Notes: generated by a model from the sequence alone, not told the origin. A stretch of DNA of 64,000 bases from Bacteroidales bacterium (GCA_900769555.1 CAAGHA010000128.1:31255-95254), one strand, 5' to 3'; counted from the stretch's first letter, positions 24,758 to 34,548 are shown. A program made the numbers and translations.

Positions 24758-24936
24758 AAGGGGAAGATGAATTGAAAAATAAATGTTACTTTTATGAATT
24801 ACGAAAAGAGAATTTTCGTACATTATAAAAATAACATTAAAACGAGACTGAGTAAAGATTTACTTTAACCCAGTCTCTGCATCGAGTGAAATTTGTTAAC
24901 ACTTAGTGAGCGTTTAATGCGCAGAACCGCATCTGT

Positions 24937-25374
24937 TTACTTCACTTCGATAGCTTTTGAAAACTCCTCTTTTTCAGCTTTCTTTTTCTTGATTTCGATA
25001 TAAAGAATGCCATTTTCTTGTTTTGCATCAATACAATCTCTATCGATGTTTTCGGGGAGTAGTAGTGTTTGTTTAAATTGAGTGTAGCCAAATTCACACC
25101 GAAGATATTTTCCGTTTTTATCCTTTTCTTCGGTTTCATTTTTTTTGTTTACAGAAATTACCAATTCGTTATCGTTGGTAATACTGATTTGAAAATCCTC
25201 TTTTGTAATACCGGGAACAGCAAGTTCTATTTTGAAACAATTATCGTTTTCGATAATGTTCATTGCCGGTAAATTAGAACTTTTACGAGCGGGAAGAATG
25301 TTGAACCAATCATTAGACCAGAAGTCGTTAAATAGATTGGGCATCCATGTTTGATTTCTTTTTACTGGTGTCAT
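24937..25374 (-). CDS. Small heat-shock protein, Hsp20 family
   Basis: A 145-residue chaperone that holds unfolding proteins. The alpha-crystallin domain spans about 37-130, with AMNIIENDNCFKIELAVPGI, KEDFQISITNDNELVISV and the family LLPENIDRDCIDAKQENGILYIEI segment; the N terminus has the Bacteroidota NLFNDFWSNDWFN. It is monocistronic and convergent with cysK. Confidence 0.92.
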   Translation of the reverse strand: MTPVKRNQTWMPNLFNDFWSNDWFNILPARKSSNLPAMNIIENDNCFKIELAVPGITKEDFQISITNDNELVISVNKKNETEEKDKNGKYLRCEFGYTQFKQTLLLPENIDRDCIDAKQENGILYIEIKKKKAEKEEFSKAIEVK

Positions 25375-25514
25375 AATTTAATTTGTTATTGTTTGTGTAG
25401 ATATAACACCAGTCTGTTATGATAGTTTAATCAGATATTGTATTTAACCGATTTTAAAGATATTTTAAAAGGTTAGTTTTAAAGAACTTTTTTAGGTTGA
25501 TTATGTTCGCAAGT

Positions 25515-25889
25515 TCACTCTCTAATAGCTATGATACTATCAATGACATATTTACTATTCCCCCTCCATGGAAGAGGAGCGATGTATTCTTTGTAATGAA
25601 GATCTAAGTCATGTCCGCTTAATACTTCCAATTTTTTAGCCAAAGAATCATTCTCAATTGAGAAAATAAACTCGTTGGATTGAAATCCACTTCCTTGATT
25701 GCCTTTAAAACCACTTTGAATCATTTTTCCTTCGTATGTTTTAAACAAGTACCCTTTATAGACCACGTAGTTTAATTCACCACTTTTTACGCCTTCGCCA
25801 AAAACAAAGTAGTAACGATAATAGATGAAACCTCCTAAAATAATAAGAAGAGAAGTGATAACTATAAAAATGACTTTAAAAACTTTCAT
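25515..25889 (-). CDS. Small conserved membrane protein, function unknown
   Basis: A 124-residue protein (start chosen at the Met directly before the hydrophobic stretch; 25901 is an alternative). One N-terminal helix (about 4-24, IFIVITSLLIILGGFIYY) is followed by a soluble domain with YYFVFGEGVKSGELNYV, GYLFKTYEGKMIQ and HYKEYIAPLPWRGNSKY. Close relatives in Bacteroides are sometimes labelled 6-phosphogluconate dehydrogenase without basis; no such domain is seen. It lies on the periplasmic side if the helix is an anchor. Confidence 0.7.
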   Translation of the reverse strand: MKVFKVIFIVITSLLIILGGFIYYRYYFVFGEGVKSGELNYVVYKGYLFKTYEGKMIQSGFKGNQGSGFQSNEFIFSIENDSLAKKLEVLSGHDLDLHYKEYIAPLPWRGNSKYVIDSIIAIRE

Positions 25890-25901
25890 ATTTGAATACA
25901 A

Positions 25902-26343
25902 TTAAAATTTGTAGAAATAATAGTTGCAAAATTAGTATAAAATTGGAAAATATTGTTTGTTTGTTGTTTTTTTATAAAATCATACCCTAAAAAAATAGAA
26001 AATTTGAAGATGTTGTATTAACAAACAATTTTTAATATATGTTTGTTATATGTCATAAAACGATGATTTTAGTAATAAATAAGTTGGTTTATAAAGAAAA
26101 AATGATGCATATGTATGAGAAATTATACTGTAAATTTATGTGTAATAATCTGAATTTTAGCACTTAAAATACATTTATAATCACATGTGTGTTAATACAT
26201 AGAAAAAAAGAATTAATAACTGTAAAAAAAATGGGTGAAATATGAGTGCTATTTAATATATTTGTCATATATTTGCAACGAAATTTATTTATACATATTG
26301 TCTAACGACTAGAATTTATTATTTTTTTTATTATTAACTTAAA
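25902..26343. promoter_or_regulatory. Long AT-rich leader region of rpsA, with -7 element at 26268-26275
   Basis: No gene is seen. TATATTTG at 26268-26275 fits the -7 consensus and leaves about 65 bases of leader before rpsA. The upstream 350 bases are very AT-rich without a clear repeat. Confidence 0.5.
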
Positions 26344-28146
26344 ATGAGTGAATTAACTGACAAAGTGAATCCCGTAAGCGATTTTGATTGGGATGCTTAT
26401 GAAAATGGTGATGTTCTATCAAACATCAGTAAAGAAGAATTAGAGGGTAAGTACAGCCAAACATTGAATGTCGTGAAGGACAAAGATGTTGTAATGGGTA
26501 CTGTAATCTCTATGAACAAAAGAGAAGTAGTTGTAAATGTTGGCTACAAATCAGACGGAGTTGTTTCAATGAACGAATTCCGTTACAATCCGGATCTTAA
26601 GGTTGGAGATCAAGTAGAAGTTTATATTGAAAGTCCGGAAGATAAAAAAGGACAATTGTTGTTGTCTCACAAGAAAGCACGTGCAGCACGTTCTTGGGAT
26701 TGTGTAAATGCTGCATTGGAAAATGATGAAATCATAAAAGGTTACATTAAGTGTAGAACTAAGGGTGGTATGATTGTTGATGTATTCGGTATTGAAGCAT
26801 TCTTGCCAGGTTCTCAAATTGATGTTAAGCCAATTCGCGACTATGACATGTTCGTTGGTAAGATCATGGAATTCAAAGTTGTGAAAATTAATCATGAATT
26901 TAAGAATGTTGTTGTATCTCACAAAGCTCTTATTGAGGCTGAGTTGGAACAACAGAAGAAAGATATTATCTCTAAGTTGGAGAAAGGTCAAGTATTGGAA
27001 GGAACTGTTAAAAATATCACTTCATACGGTGTATTCATCGATTTGGGTGGTGTAGATGGTTTGATTCATATTACAGACTTGTCTTGGGGTCGTGTAACAC
27101 ATCCGGAAGAGGTTGTTTCTTTGGATCAAAAGTTGAATGTAGTTATTTTGGACTTCGATGATGATAAGAAACGTATTGCTTTAGGTTTGAAGCAATTGAC
27201 TCCACATCCATGGGATGCTTTGGATGCAGGCTTAAATGTTGGAGATAAAGTGAAAGGTAAAGTTGTTGTTATGGCTGATTATGGTGCGTTTGTTGAGATT
27301 GCTCCAGGTGTTGAGGGATTGATTCACGTATCAGAAATGTCATGGTCACAACATTTACGTAGTGCTCAAGACTTTATGAAAGTTGGTGATGATGTTGAAG
27401 CTGTTGTTTTGACATTGGATCGTGATGAGAGAAAGATGTCTTTGGGTATCAAACAATTGAAAGATGATCCTTGGGCTGCTGTAGATACTGAGTATGCAAT
27501 CGGAAGCAAACATACAGCGAAAGTTCGTAACTTTACTAACTTTGGAGTGTTTGTAGAGATTACTGAAGGTGTTGATGGTTTGATTCATATTTCTGATTTG
27601 TCTTGGACAAAGAAGATTAAACACCCATCTGAGTTTACTCAAATTGGTGCAGATATCGAGGTTCAAGTATTGGAAATTGACAAAGAAAATCGTCGCTTGA
27701 GTTTGGGTCACAAACAATTGGAAGATAATCCTTGGGAAGTATTTGAAACTATCTTTACAGTAGATTCAGTTCATGAGGGTACAATTATAGAAATGATTGA
27801 CAAGGGTGCAGTTATCTCATTACCTTATGGTGTAGAAGGATTTGCAACTCCTAAACATTTGATTAAAGAGGATAAATCTCAAGCAAAAGTTGATGAGAAG
27901 TTGATGTTCAAGGTTATTGAATTCAACAAGGATGCTAAGAGAATTATCTTGTCTCACAGTAGAATTTTCGAAGATGCTCAAAAAGCTGCTGCTCCTGTAG
28001 AAGAGAGTGCAGAGAAGAAAGCAACGGCTCGTAAGAAGAAAACAACTAAAAAGGCTGAAAACTTGATCTCTGTAGAGAAGACTACTTTGGGTGATATCGA
28101 AGAGTTGGCTGCATTGAAAGAGCAATTATCAGCAGGAGAAGAGTAA
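26344..28146 (+). CDS. rpsA: 30S ribosomal protein S1
   Basis: A 600-residue RNA-binding protein that helps mRNA dock on the small subunit, important in Bacteroidota, whose Shine-Dalgarno use is weak. Six S1 (OB-fold) repeats can be followed, for example VVMGTVISMNKREVVVNVGY (about 49-68), VLEGTVKNITSYGVFIDLGG, VKGKVVVMADYGAFVEIAPG and AKVRNFTNFGVFVEITEG. A Lys-rich tail (about 555-580) follows the last repeat. Codon use is that of a highly expressed gene. Confidence 0.96.
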   Translation: MSELTDKVNPVSDFDWDAYENGDVLSNISKEELEGKYSQTLNVVKDKDVVMGTVISMNKREVVVNVGYKSDGVVSMNEFRYNPDLKVGDQVEVYIESPEDKKGQLLLSHKKARAARSWDCVNAALENDEIIKGYIKCRTKGGMIVDVFGIEAFLPGSQIDVKPIRDYDMFVGKIMEFKVVKINHEFKNVVVSHKALIEAELEQQKKDIISKLEKGQVLEGTVKNITSYGVFIDLGGVDGLIHITDLSWGRVTHPEEVVSLDQKLNVVILDFDDDKKRIALGLKQLTPHPWDALDAGLNVGDKVKGKVVVMADYGAFVEIAPGVEGLIHVSEMSWSQHLRSAQDFMKVGDDVEAVVLTLDRDERKMSLGIKQLKDDPWAAVDTEYAIGSKHTAKVRNFTNFGVFVEITEGVDGLIHISDLSWTKKIKHPSEFTQIGADIEVQVLEIDKENRRLSLGHKQLEDNPWEVFETIFTVDSVHEGTIIEMIDKGAVISLPYGVEGFATPKHLIKEDKSQAKVDEKLMFKVIEFNKDAKRIILSHSRIFEDAQKAAAPVEESAEKKATARKKKTTKKAENLISVEKTTLGDIEELAALKEQLSAGEE

Positions 28147-28153
28147 TAAAACT

Positions 28154-28183
28154 ATTGAGTTGGTTGGAAACAATCAACTCAAT
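28154..28183 (+). promoter_or_regulatory. Hairpin between rpsA and the OmpA gene
   Basis: ATTGAGTTG-gttggaaacaat-CAACTCAAT forms a stable stem without a clear T tract. It may protect the rpsA 3' end or reduce read-through into the porin gene. Confidence 0.5.
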
Positions 28184-28226
28184 ATAAAATAACGTTGAAT
28201 TATTTACTTTAATTAAAAATTTTTAT

Positions 28227-29471
28227 ATGAAAAAAAGTTTTTTGACATTATTCGCTGCTTTGAGTCTTGTAGCATCTGTTAATGCTCAAGAGCAAGTTGA
28301 AGAACAAGCAGTTGCAACTTCTGATGTAGAAGCTGCTGAAGAAGGAGCAAAGGAATCAATCAACCATTGGTCAATTGCTGTTAAGGGTGGTATCAACTAC
28401 TTGAGACAATCAGATCAAAAAGTTGACATGGAGATTGGTGGTCTTATCGAAAGAACATTCAACCCTCGTTGGGGAATGGGTATTGAGTACATGTTTTTGA
28501 ACAATGATCAAGAAAGTCCAAAACCATTGTTGGATGGATATTGCCATGATATCGCTTTCTTTGGATCAGTTAATGTTTCTAATATTATCGCTCCATACCG
28601 TTCTGCCGGATGGCAAAAATTGAATTTGTATGCTAATGGTGGTCTTGGTGCTACTATCTATGGATACGAATTGGAAGGTGCAGAAAAAGAAACTGGTGCT
28701 AAGTTGTTATTCTTAGGTGCAGCTAACTTGGAATATGATGTATGCAAATGGGTTGGTATCTTCTTGGAAGCTCAATACAGATGGCATACTAACGCAGAAA
28801 TGGATGGATTCACTGCAGGTCGTTCTTTCTTGTCTGCTAACTTAGGTGTTCGCCTTAAATTTGCTGGTGAAAGCAATATCAGAAACATTGCTTGGGCTGA
28901 TTATGTTCCTCAAGTTGAGTTGCCTGATTATGCTCCAATGTTGGAAGCTCAAAAACAAGAGTGTGCTAACATGACTTCTAGATTGGAAGAGCAAATCAAT
29001 GCACAAAACGATCAAATCAAGAAGTTGCAAGATAAGATCAAATTTACTCAAGACTCTTTGGATCGTCACATCAAGATGACTAAAGTTCCTGAGAAGATCG
29101 CTCCAACTGCAGAAGAAGAAAAAGTTATCAAGACTGCTTTGTCTAACTTGGAATTCGAGACTGGTAAAGCTGTTATCAAACAATCTTCTTACCAATATTT
29201 GGATAACTTGGCTAACATGGCTAAGTCTCGTAAAGATTGGGTTTTGCAATTGAAAGGTTACACTGATAACACAGGTGACAAAGCTAAAAATCTTCAATTG
29301 TCTAAAGATCGTGCTGCTGCTGTTAAAAACTATTTGATCAGCAAAGGTGTAGATCCAGTAAACGTAGAATCTAAAGGTTTTGGTGACGCAGATCCTATCG
29401 CAACTAACAAAACTGCTGCTGGTAGAGCTAAAAACCGCCGTGTAGAAATTGATTTGTTCTCTAACAAATAA
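28227..29471 (+). CDS. OmpA-family outer-membrane porin
   Basis: A 414-residue protein: signal peptide (1-20), an acidic stretch, an N-terminal eight-strand barrel (about 45-215, WSIAVKGGINYLRQ ... FLSANLGVRLKF), a coiled-coil linker (about 235-285, LEAQKQECANMTSRLEEQIN), and an OmpA peptidoglycan-binding domain (about 297-412) with LEFETGKAVIK, LKGYTDNTGDKAKNLQLSKD and GRAKNRRVEIDL. The Asp and Arg of the last two motifs bind diaminopimelate. Codon choice is strongly biased, so this is probably a major outer-membrane protein. Confidence 0.95.
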   Translation: MKKSFLTLFAALSLVASVNAQEQVEEQAVATSDVEAAEEGAKESINHWSIAVKGGINYLRQSDQKVDMEIGGLIERTFNPRWGMGIEYMFLNNDQESPKPLLDGYCHDIAFFGSVNVSNIIAPYRSAGWQKLNLYANGGLGATIYGYELEGAEKETGAKLLFLGAANLEYDVCKWVGIFLEAQYRWHTNAEMDGFTAGRSFLSANLGVRLKFAGESNIRNIAWADYVPQVELPDYAPMLEAQKQECANMTSRLEEQINAQNDQIKKLQDKIKFTQDSLDRHIKMTKVPEKIAPTAEEEKVIKTALSNLEFETGKAVIKQSSYQYLDNLANMAKSRKDWVLQLKGYTDNTGDKAKNLQLSKDRAAAVKNYLISKGVDPVNVESKGFGDADPIATNKTAAGRAKNRRVEIDLFSNK

Positions 29472-29489
29472 TTTTAAAAACCAATATGG

Positions 29490-29526
29490 AAAAGGTAGAG
29501 GTCTTGTACTTCTACCTTTTTTTTTT
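29490..29526 (+). terminator. Terminator after the OmpA gene
   Basis: AAAGGTAGA-ggtcttgtact-TCTACCTTT stem and T run. The run passes directly into a TAATTTTG promoter octamer (29526-29533). Confidence 0.85.
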
Positions 29527-29533
29527 AATTTTG
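29526..29533 (+). promoter_or_regulatory. -7 element of rnz, five bases from its start codon
   Basis: TAATTTTG fits TAnnTTTG; the rnz ATG is at 29538, so the mRNA would be leaderless or nearly so if this element is used. Confidence 0.45.
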
Positions 29534-29537
29534 CAAT

Positions 29538-30455
29538 ATGGAAAATTTCCAATTGCATATATTAGGTGCCGGTTCTGCTATTCCTACTAAGCAGTTCAAC
29601 CAACCCTCTCAATTATTGTCTTTGAGAGAGAAGGTCTTTATGATTGATTGTGGTGAAGGTACTCAAAATCAAATTCGTCGATTTGGTGTCGGACTCTCTC
29701 GTTTGAATCATATTTTTATCTCCCATTTGCATGGTGATCACTGTTTTGGATTAATTGGGTTGCTTTCTACTTTGGATATGCAAGGACGTACTGCAGACCT
29801 ATATATCCATTCGCACGAAGAGCTTAAGGGGTTGTTGTTGCCATTGCTCTCTTTCTTTTGTAAGGGAATGACTTATAAAGTTCATTTTGAACCCTTTAAT
29901 CCAAAAGAACATGCCGTGATATATGATGATAAGTCTTTATTGGTTGAGACAATTCCTCTAAAGCATAAAATCCAAACTTCAGGTTTTTTATTTAAGGAAA
30001 AAACTAAATTAAGGCATATCATTCGGGATAAAATCGACTTTTACAAGATTCCAATTAAAGATATTCCTTTGATAAAGGAAGGTGCAGATTATTATTCTCC
30101 TGAGAGAGATGAAATTATTCCTAATTCTCAATTAACGACTGCTCCTTCAAAATCCAAATCCTATGCCTATTGTTCTGATACGCTTTGTTCTGAGTCTGTT
30201 ATACCATATATAGAGGGGGTGGATTGTTTATTTCATGAGGCAACGTTTTTGCATCAGCATTTGGCACGGGCAAAAGCAACTTTCCATTCTACTGCAGAAC
30301 AAGTAGGGCTGTTAGCATCTAAGGCTTCTGTCGGTAAATTAATACTAGGACATTATTCAGCTCGTTATTCAGATATACAACTTATATTAAACGAGGCGAA
30401 AAAACATTTTAATAATACCTATTTGGCTTCTGATGGATTACAATTTTTGATATGA
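29538..30455 (+). CDS. rnz: Ribonuclease Z
   Basis: A 305-residue metallo-beta-lactamase-fold endonuclease that trims tRNA 3' ends. Its zinc ligands are in ISHLHGDHCFG (about 60-70), YCSDT, LFHEATFLH and LGHYSARYSD near the end. The N terminus LHILGAGSAIPTKQFNQPSQ is typical. Its stop overlaps the start of the DUF5686 gene by four bases. Confidence 0.95.
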   Translation: MENFQLHILGAGSAIPTKQFNQPSQLLSLREKVFMIDCGEGTQNQIRRFGVGLSRLNHIFISHLHGDHCFGLIGLLSTLDMQGRTADLYIHSHEELKGLLLPLLSFFCKGMTYKVHFEPFNPKEHAVIYDDKSLLVETIPLKHKIQTSGFLFKEKTKLRHIIRDKIDFYKIPIKDIPLIKEGADYYSPERDEIIPNSQLTTAPSKSKSYAYCSDTLCSESVIPYIEGVDCLFHEATFLHQHLARAKATFHSTAEQVGLLASKASVGKLILGHYSARYSDIQLILNEAKKHFNNTYLASDGLQFLI

Positions 30456-32989
30456 ATAAATATAAATTATTTTTTCTTTTCTTTTTTTTTATTGTCCCGA
30501 AATTTTCAATTGCTCAGATTGTAACTGAAATTTCCGGTATTGTTAGAGATTCTGCATCCAACGAAATATTACCCTATGTATCCGTTTATTTTAAAAATAC
30601 AACAAAGGGTACGATGACTGATCTTCATGGTGCATTTTCTTTGGTGACAGATCAATCAGGAACGTTAGTTGTTTCTATGGTCGGGTTTAAAGAAAAATCT
30701 TTTTATATCAAAGCTAATGGAAAAAAACGTTCATTGAAAGTTAAATTATCTTCTGATTTTTATGGCTTGGATGAAATTGTTGTTAAGCCTAAACGAGTGA
30801 AGTATGAGCGTAAAAACAATCCGGCTGTGAACTTCGTTAAAGAGGTTATTGCTAACAAGGATAAAGCTGCTATTCAGAATCAACCTCATTACTCTTTTGA
30901 TCGGTATCAAAAGTTGTCCTATTTTTGGAATGAATTTGAAGATGGTAAGTTTGGAATATTGAATAACAATTTTGCGTTTTTGTATGATCATATAGATACT
31001 TTAGATGATGGGACAACGGTGTTGCCGTTAGGTCTTAGAGAAAATATTTCAACAATTTATACGAAAAATAATCCGCATAAAACGCATACTATTATACAGG
31101 CGAAAAAACAAGATGGTTTGGATGAATTTTTGCCTCAAGAGGGGGTGCAAAAGACTTTGGATGAGATGTTTCAAGAGATTGATATTTATGATAATGATAT
31201 TGTTTTGCTCTCCAATCATTTTGTTAGTCCTCTTTCTTCTATAGCTCCATCTTTTTATAAATATTACATTATCGACTCGTTGGTAATTGATGGTGAGCCT
31301 TGTATAAATTTAGGATTTACACCATTTACGGCTGAAGCGTATGGTTTTTCGGGTAGTTTATTTGTTACATTGGATAGTTTAAAGTATGTAAAGAAGGCTG
31401 TTTTTAATGTACCGAAGGATATTAATATGAATTTTGTGCAAAATATGCATATCGAGTTAGAGTATAAGATGGATACCAACGGAGCAAGGTTAAAGACTCG
31501 GGATTATATGACGGCCGACTTCTTTGTTCCTGCTCTTCCTCGGATATATGGTGAGCGTTTGAATACTTATAATAATTTTTCGTTTGAACCTTTAGCTGAT
31601 TCTTATTTTGAAAATGATAATCCGGTTGAAGAGCGTGAAAATGCAAATTTATTTACTCAATCTCAATGGGATTCTTTAAGAGCAGAACCATTAAAAACGC
31701 AAGAGAGTCAGGTTGATGCAATAATGCAAGAGGTACGAGGAGTAAAGTCTTTTCGGGTGGTTGAGACAATTGCTAAATTTTGTGTAGATAATTACATCCC
31801 TACAAAAAAAATCAATAGTCAGTTTGATGTCGGACCGATATTCAGTGTGGTGACTAAAAATGCGTTAGAAGGTTGGAGAGTCAGAGTAGGGGGCGAGACG
31901 ACAACTTTTTTTGATAAACACTTTTTTTTGAGCACTTATGGAGCTTGGGGGTTCAAAGATAAACGTCCTAAGGGGTATGGAGCATTGGAATATTCGTTTA
32001 ATGATAAAAAATTATATAGAACGGAATTTCCAGTTCACTCCTTAAAAGCTTCAATTAAGTATGATGTTGCAAAGGTTGGAGAGGATTTTTCCGGTGGAAA
32101 TATATTGTCTTCTCTTTTTAATCGCTCTGACGATAGGAATGCTATATATCAATTGAATGCTGCATTATCTTATCAGAGGGAGTCTTATTCCGGATTTTCT
32201 TTTACTATTGATTTTGTACATCAAAAGTCATACTCTTCCGAGTTAACACAATTCTTTCGCTATAATAACGATAATAGGTTAGAAAAACTTGATGACTATT
32301 CGATGTTTACCGCTAATGTTGCATTACGTTATGCTCCGGGAGAAAAGTTCTATTCTTCAAGAAGATATCGCTACTCTTTATCTAGAGAGAAGCCTGTATT
32401 TATTTTGTCTCATAGTGTTGGTATAGATGGTGTATTGGGGTCTGATTATACCTACAATAAAACACAATTGAGTTTTGATAAACGTTTTTGGCTCTCATAT
32501 TTCGGTTATTTGAATGTCTCACTGAAAGGTGCAAAGATTTGGAACAGAGTTCCTTATCCATTATTGGATGTTCCTAATATCCGTTTTTCAAGATTATCTG
32601 ATGATAATGCGTTTATGCTGATGGATCCGGTTGAGTTTATAAATGATTGGTCAGCAACATGGTATCTTTCTTATTTTATGGGAGGTTTGATTTTGAATCG
32701 AATTCCTGTTATTCGCAAATTGCAATTGAGAGAGGTGATAACGTTCAAGGGCGTGATTGGAGGTTTATCTGATAGAAACAATGTTAATAAGACCGATGAT
32801 AAAGTGGGATTGTTTCAAGTACCATATTCTACTTATACATTGGGAAAGATTCCGTATATGGAGTTAGGTGTGGGTTTGGATAATATTCTCAAAATATTCC
32901 GATTGGATTATGTGTGGCGTTTGACCTATAGAGATCATCCCAATGTTTCCAAAGGTGGATTACGATTTGCTTTTCATATAGATTTCTGA
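30452..32989 (+). CDS. DUF5686 outer-membrane protein with carboxypeptidase-like regulatory domain
   Basis: An 845-residue protein: signal peptide (1-21), a carboxypeptidase-D regulatory-like beta-sandwich (about 24-105, ISGIVRDSASNEILPYVSV, TKGTMTDLHGAFSL), then a long DUF5686 region with DEIVVKPKRVKYERKNNPAV and a C-terminal 12-strand-like barrel ending GGLRFAFHIDF. The regulatory domain is like those of SusC-type receptors, but no TonB box or plug is seen. It follows rnz with a 4-base overlap, a common pairing in Bacteroidota. The role is unknown. Confidence 0.85.
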   Translation: MNKYKLFFLFFFFIVPKFSIAQIVTEISGIVRDSASNEILPYVSVYFKNTTKGTMTDLHGAFSLVTDQSGTLVVSMVGFKEKSFYIKANGKKRSLKVKLSSDFYGLDEIVVKPKRVKYERKNNPAVNFVKEVIANKDKAAIQNQPHYSFDRYQKLSYFWNEFEDGKFGILNNNFAFLYDHIDTLDDGTTVLPLGLRENISTIYTKNNPHKTHTIIQAKKQDGLDEFLPQEGVQKTLDEMFQEIDIYDNDIVLLSNHFVSPLSSIAPSFYKYYIIDSLVIDGEPCINLGFTPFTAEAYGFSGSLFVTLDSLKYVKKAVFNVPKDINMNFVQNMHIELEYKMDTNGARLKTRDYMTADFFVPALPRIYGERLNTYNNFSFEPLADSYFENDNPVEERENANLFTQSQWDSLRAEPLKTQESQVDAIMQEVRGVKSFRVVETIAKFCVDNYIPTKKINSQFDVGPIFSVVTKNALEGWRVRVGGETTTFFDKHFFLSTYGAWGFKDKRPKGYGALEYSFNDKKLYRTEFPVHSLKASIKYDVAKVGEDFSGGNILSSLFNRSDDRNAIYQLNAALSYQRESYSGFSFTIDFVHQKSYSSELTQFFRYNNDNRLEKLDDYSMFTANVALRYAPGEKFYSSRRYRYSLSREKPVFILSHSVGIDGVLGSDYTYNKTQLSFDKRFWLSYFGYLNVSLKGAKIWNRVPYPLLDVPNIRFSRLSDDNAFMLMDPVEFINDWSATWYLSYFMGGLILNRIPVIRKLQLREVITFKGVIGGLSDRNNVNKTDDKVGLFQVPYSTYTLGKIPYMELGVGLDNILKIFRLDYVWRLTYRDHPNVSKGGLRFAFHIDF

Positions 32990-33012
32990 TTTCAAAAAAA
33001 AACTAAAAATTA

Positions 33013-33073
33013 CCCGAAATAGAATTTATTACTTTTAGAAACAGAAATTGTAATTTACAGAAGTTACCTTAAA
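33013..33073 (+). repeat. Right-half fragment of the TTAAGGTAA-end repeat
   Basis: Collinear with about 7687-7744: CGAAATAG..., then GTAATTTACAGAAGTTACCT ending in TTAA. The left half is absent. Confidence 0.6.
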
Positions 33074-33095
33074 TATATTCTTAGCATTGTTGCAT

Positions 33096-33132
33096 AAAAA
33101 AAGGCTATCTAACCCATTTAGACAGCCTTTTT
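33096..33132. terminator. Bidirectional terminator between DUF5686 and the pyrophosphorylase gene
   Basis: AAAAAGGCTATCTAA pairs with TTAGACAGCCTTTTT; A and T runs lie on both sides. Confidence 0.85.
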
Positions 33133-33177
33133 ATGTTTAAGTTTTCTACGGAAATAGAAACAAGCCGATACAATGTA

Positions 33178-34257
33178 TCAGATGTAATCTTCTCCGATTT
33201 TTACTAAAGTATCATTTACAAATTGTCTGATTCTTTGTTCTTCACCTTTTTTGCAGATTAGTAGAGCTTTATCTGCTTCTGCTATGATGTAATCTTCCAA
33301 ACCTTGAATAACAGCAAGTTTTTCATCTGGCAAAGCAATGATATTATCTTTACAATCATAAAGTAAAGATTTACATTTTAGAACAACATTTTGATTTTCA
33401 TCTTTTTCAGAATGTTCATAAATAGATCCCCAAGTACCGAGGTCTGACCATCCGAAGTTTGCTGATAAAACATGAACATTATCTGCTTTTTCCAAAATAG
33501 CATAGTCGATAGAGATATTTGTGCAAGATTGGTAAATACTATTAATGTATTCCTGTTCTTTAGAAGTTCCATAAAATTCTGCTCCGGCTTTAAATTTATT
33601 GCTGACTTCGCTCAGGTAACTATCAAAAGCCGCAATAATGGTTTTTACATTCCAAATAAACATACCGGAATTCCAAAGGAACTCTCCGCTATCAAGGAAG
33701 ATTTTGGCTAACTCGATGTTAGGCTTTTCTGTAAATGTTTTCGCTTTGTAGAATCTGCTATTTCCATCATTTTCAGCGATTTGAATATATCCATATCCGG
33801 TTTCCGGACGATTAGGTTTAATTCCTAATGTTAAAATATTGTCGTTGTTACGAGTATATTCAAGTCCCTCTTTTATTGTTTCAACAAAGTCATCCTCTTT
33901 TAGGATAAGATGGTCTGATGGAGATACAATTACATTTGCATCCTTGTTTAAAGAATAAATTTTGTTCATTGCATAGGCAATGCAAGGAGCTGTATTTCGT
34001 CTCGCCGGTTCCAACAAAACTTGGTTTTCGCTTAATTCCGGAAGTTGTTCGAGAATTAGATCTTTATAATTGCTGTTGGATGCTATGTATATATTCTCAG
34101 AAGGTACTATTTTACAAAATCTATCGTATGTCATTTGTAAGAAAGATCTTCCGGTTCCAAAGAAATCTAGGAATTGTTTGGGTTTTTTATTGGTACTAAA
34201 AGGCCAGAATCGACTTCCAACACCACCTGCCATAATAACGCAATAATTATTTTTCAT
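33178..34257 (-). CDS. manC: Mannose-1-phosphate guanylyltransferase
   Basis: A 359-residue nucleotidyltransferase that makes GDP-mannose from GTP and mannose-1-phosphate for glycans. The signature AGGVGSRFWPFSTNKKPKQF is at about 8-27; SPSDHLI, GYGYIQI and FTEKP follow, and NSGMFIWNVKTI and ANFGWSDLGTWGS lie in the C-terminal half. There is no phosphomannose isomerase domain, so it is the single-function type. I start at ATG 34257; a Met 36 bases upstream would add 12 polar residues. Glucose-type relatives have a similar core, so sugar specificity is family-based. Confidence 0.88.
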   Translation of the reverse strand: MKNNYCVIMAGGVGSRFWPFSTNKKPKQFLDFFGTGRSFLQMTYDRFCKIVPSENIYIASNSNYKDLILEQLPELSENQVLLEPARRNTAPCIAYAMNKIYSLNKDANVIVSPSDHLILKEDDFVETIKEGLEYTRNNDNILTLGIKPNRPETGYGYIQIAENDGNSRFYKAKTFTEKPNIELAKIFLDSGEFLWNSGMFIWNVKTIIAAFDSYLSEVSNKFKAGAEFYGTSKEQEYINSIYQSCTNISIDYAILEKADNVHVLSANFGWSDLGTWGSIYEHSEKDENQNVVLKCKSLLYDCKDNIIALPDEKLAVIQGLEDYIIAEADKALLICKKGEEQRIRQFVNDTLVKIGEDYI

Positions 34258-34339
34258 CTTATAAAAGCTTTTACGTTCATAAATTTTTTGCAAAAGTAAT
34301 AAAAAAAAGCATTTTTTTGAAAAAAAATGACAGATATAT

Positions 34340-34369
34340 TTGGAAGTTCAAAAAAATGACGTATCTTTG
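34340..34369 (+). promoter_or_regulatory. Promoter of tRNA-Leu
   Basis: TTG at 34340-34342 and TATCTTTG at 34362-34369 are 19 bases apart, matching the consensus for Bacteroidota sigma-70-type promoters. Confidence 0.75.
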
Positions 34370-34393
34370 CATCGCAATTCAGAAATGAGAGTT

Positions 34394-34477
34394 GCCCAGA
34401 TGGCGGAATCGGTAGACGCGCTGGTCTCAAACACCAGTGGATTCACTTCCATCCCGGTTCGACCCCGGGTCTGGGTA
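34394..34477 (+). tRNA. tRNA-Leu (anticodon CAA)
   Basis: 84 nt with a long variable arm. Acceptor GCCCAGA/TCTGGGT (first pair G-T), anticodon arm CTGGT-CTCAAAC-ACCAG with CAA, variable arm TGGATTCACTTCCA, and T-arm CCCGG-TTCGACC-CCGGG. No encoded CCA. Confidence 0.95.
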
Positions 34478-34478
34478 C

Positions 34479-34516
34479 AAAAGGAGAGGAACGAGAGTTT
34501 CTCTCCTTTTTTTGTT
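34479..34516 (+). terminator. Terminator of tRNA-Leu
   Basis: AAAAGGAGAG and CTCTCCTTTT form the stem; a T run follows. Confidence 0.8.
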
Positions 34517-34548
34517 TTAAGTTTTAATTGGGAAGGGTTGCTTCATTC

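Noticed and set aside
24842..24877. GAGACTG/CCAGTCTC hairpin between cysK and hsp20 as terminator
   Set aside because: The stem is good but there is no T tract on either strand, so a terminator call is not supported.
28842..29558. Minus-strand open frame of 238 codons opposite the OmpA gene
   Set aside because: It mirrors the biased codon use of the porin gene; its translation has no domain and is Phe/Ser/Leu-rich.
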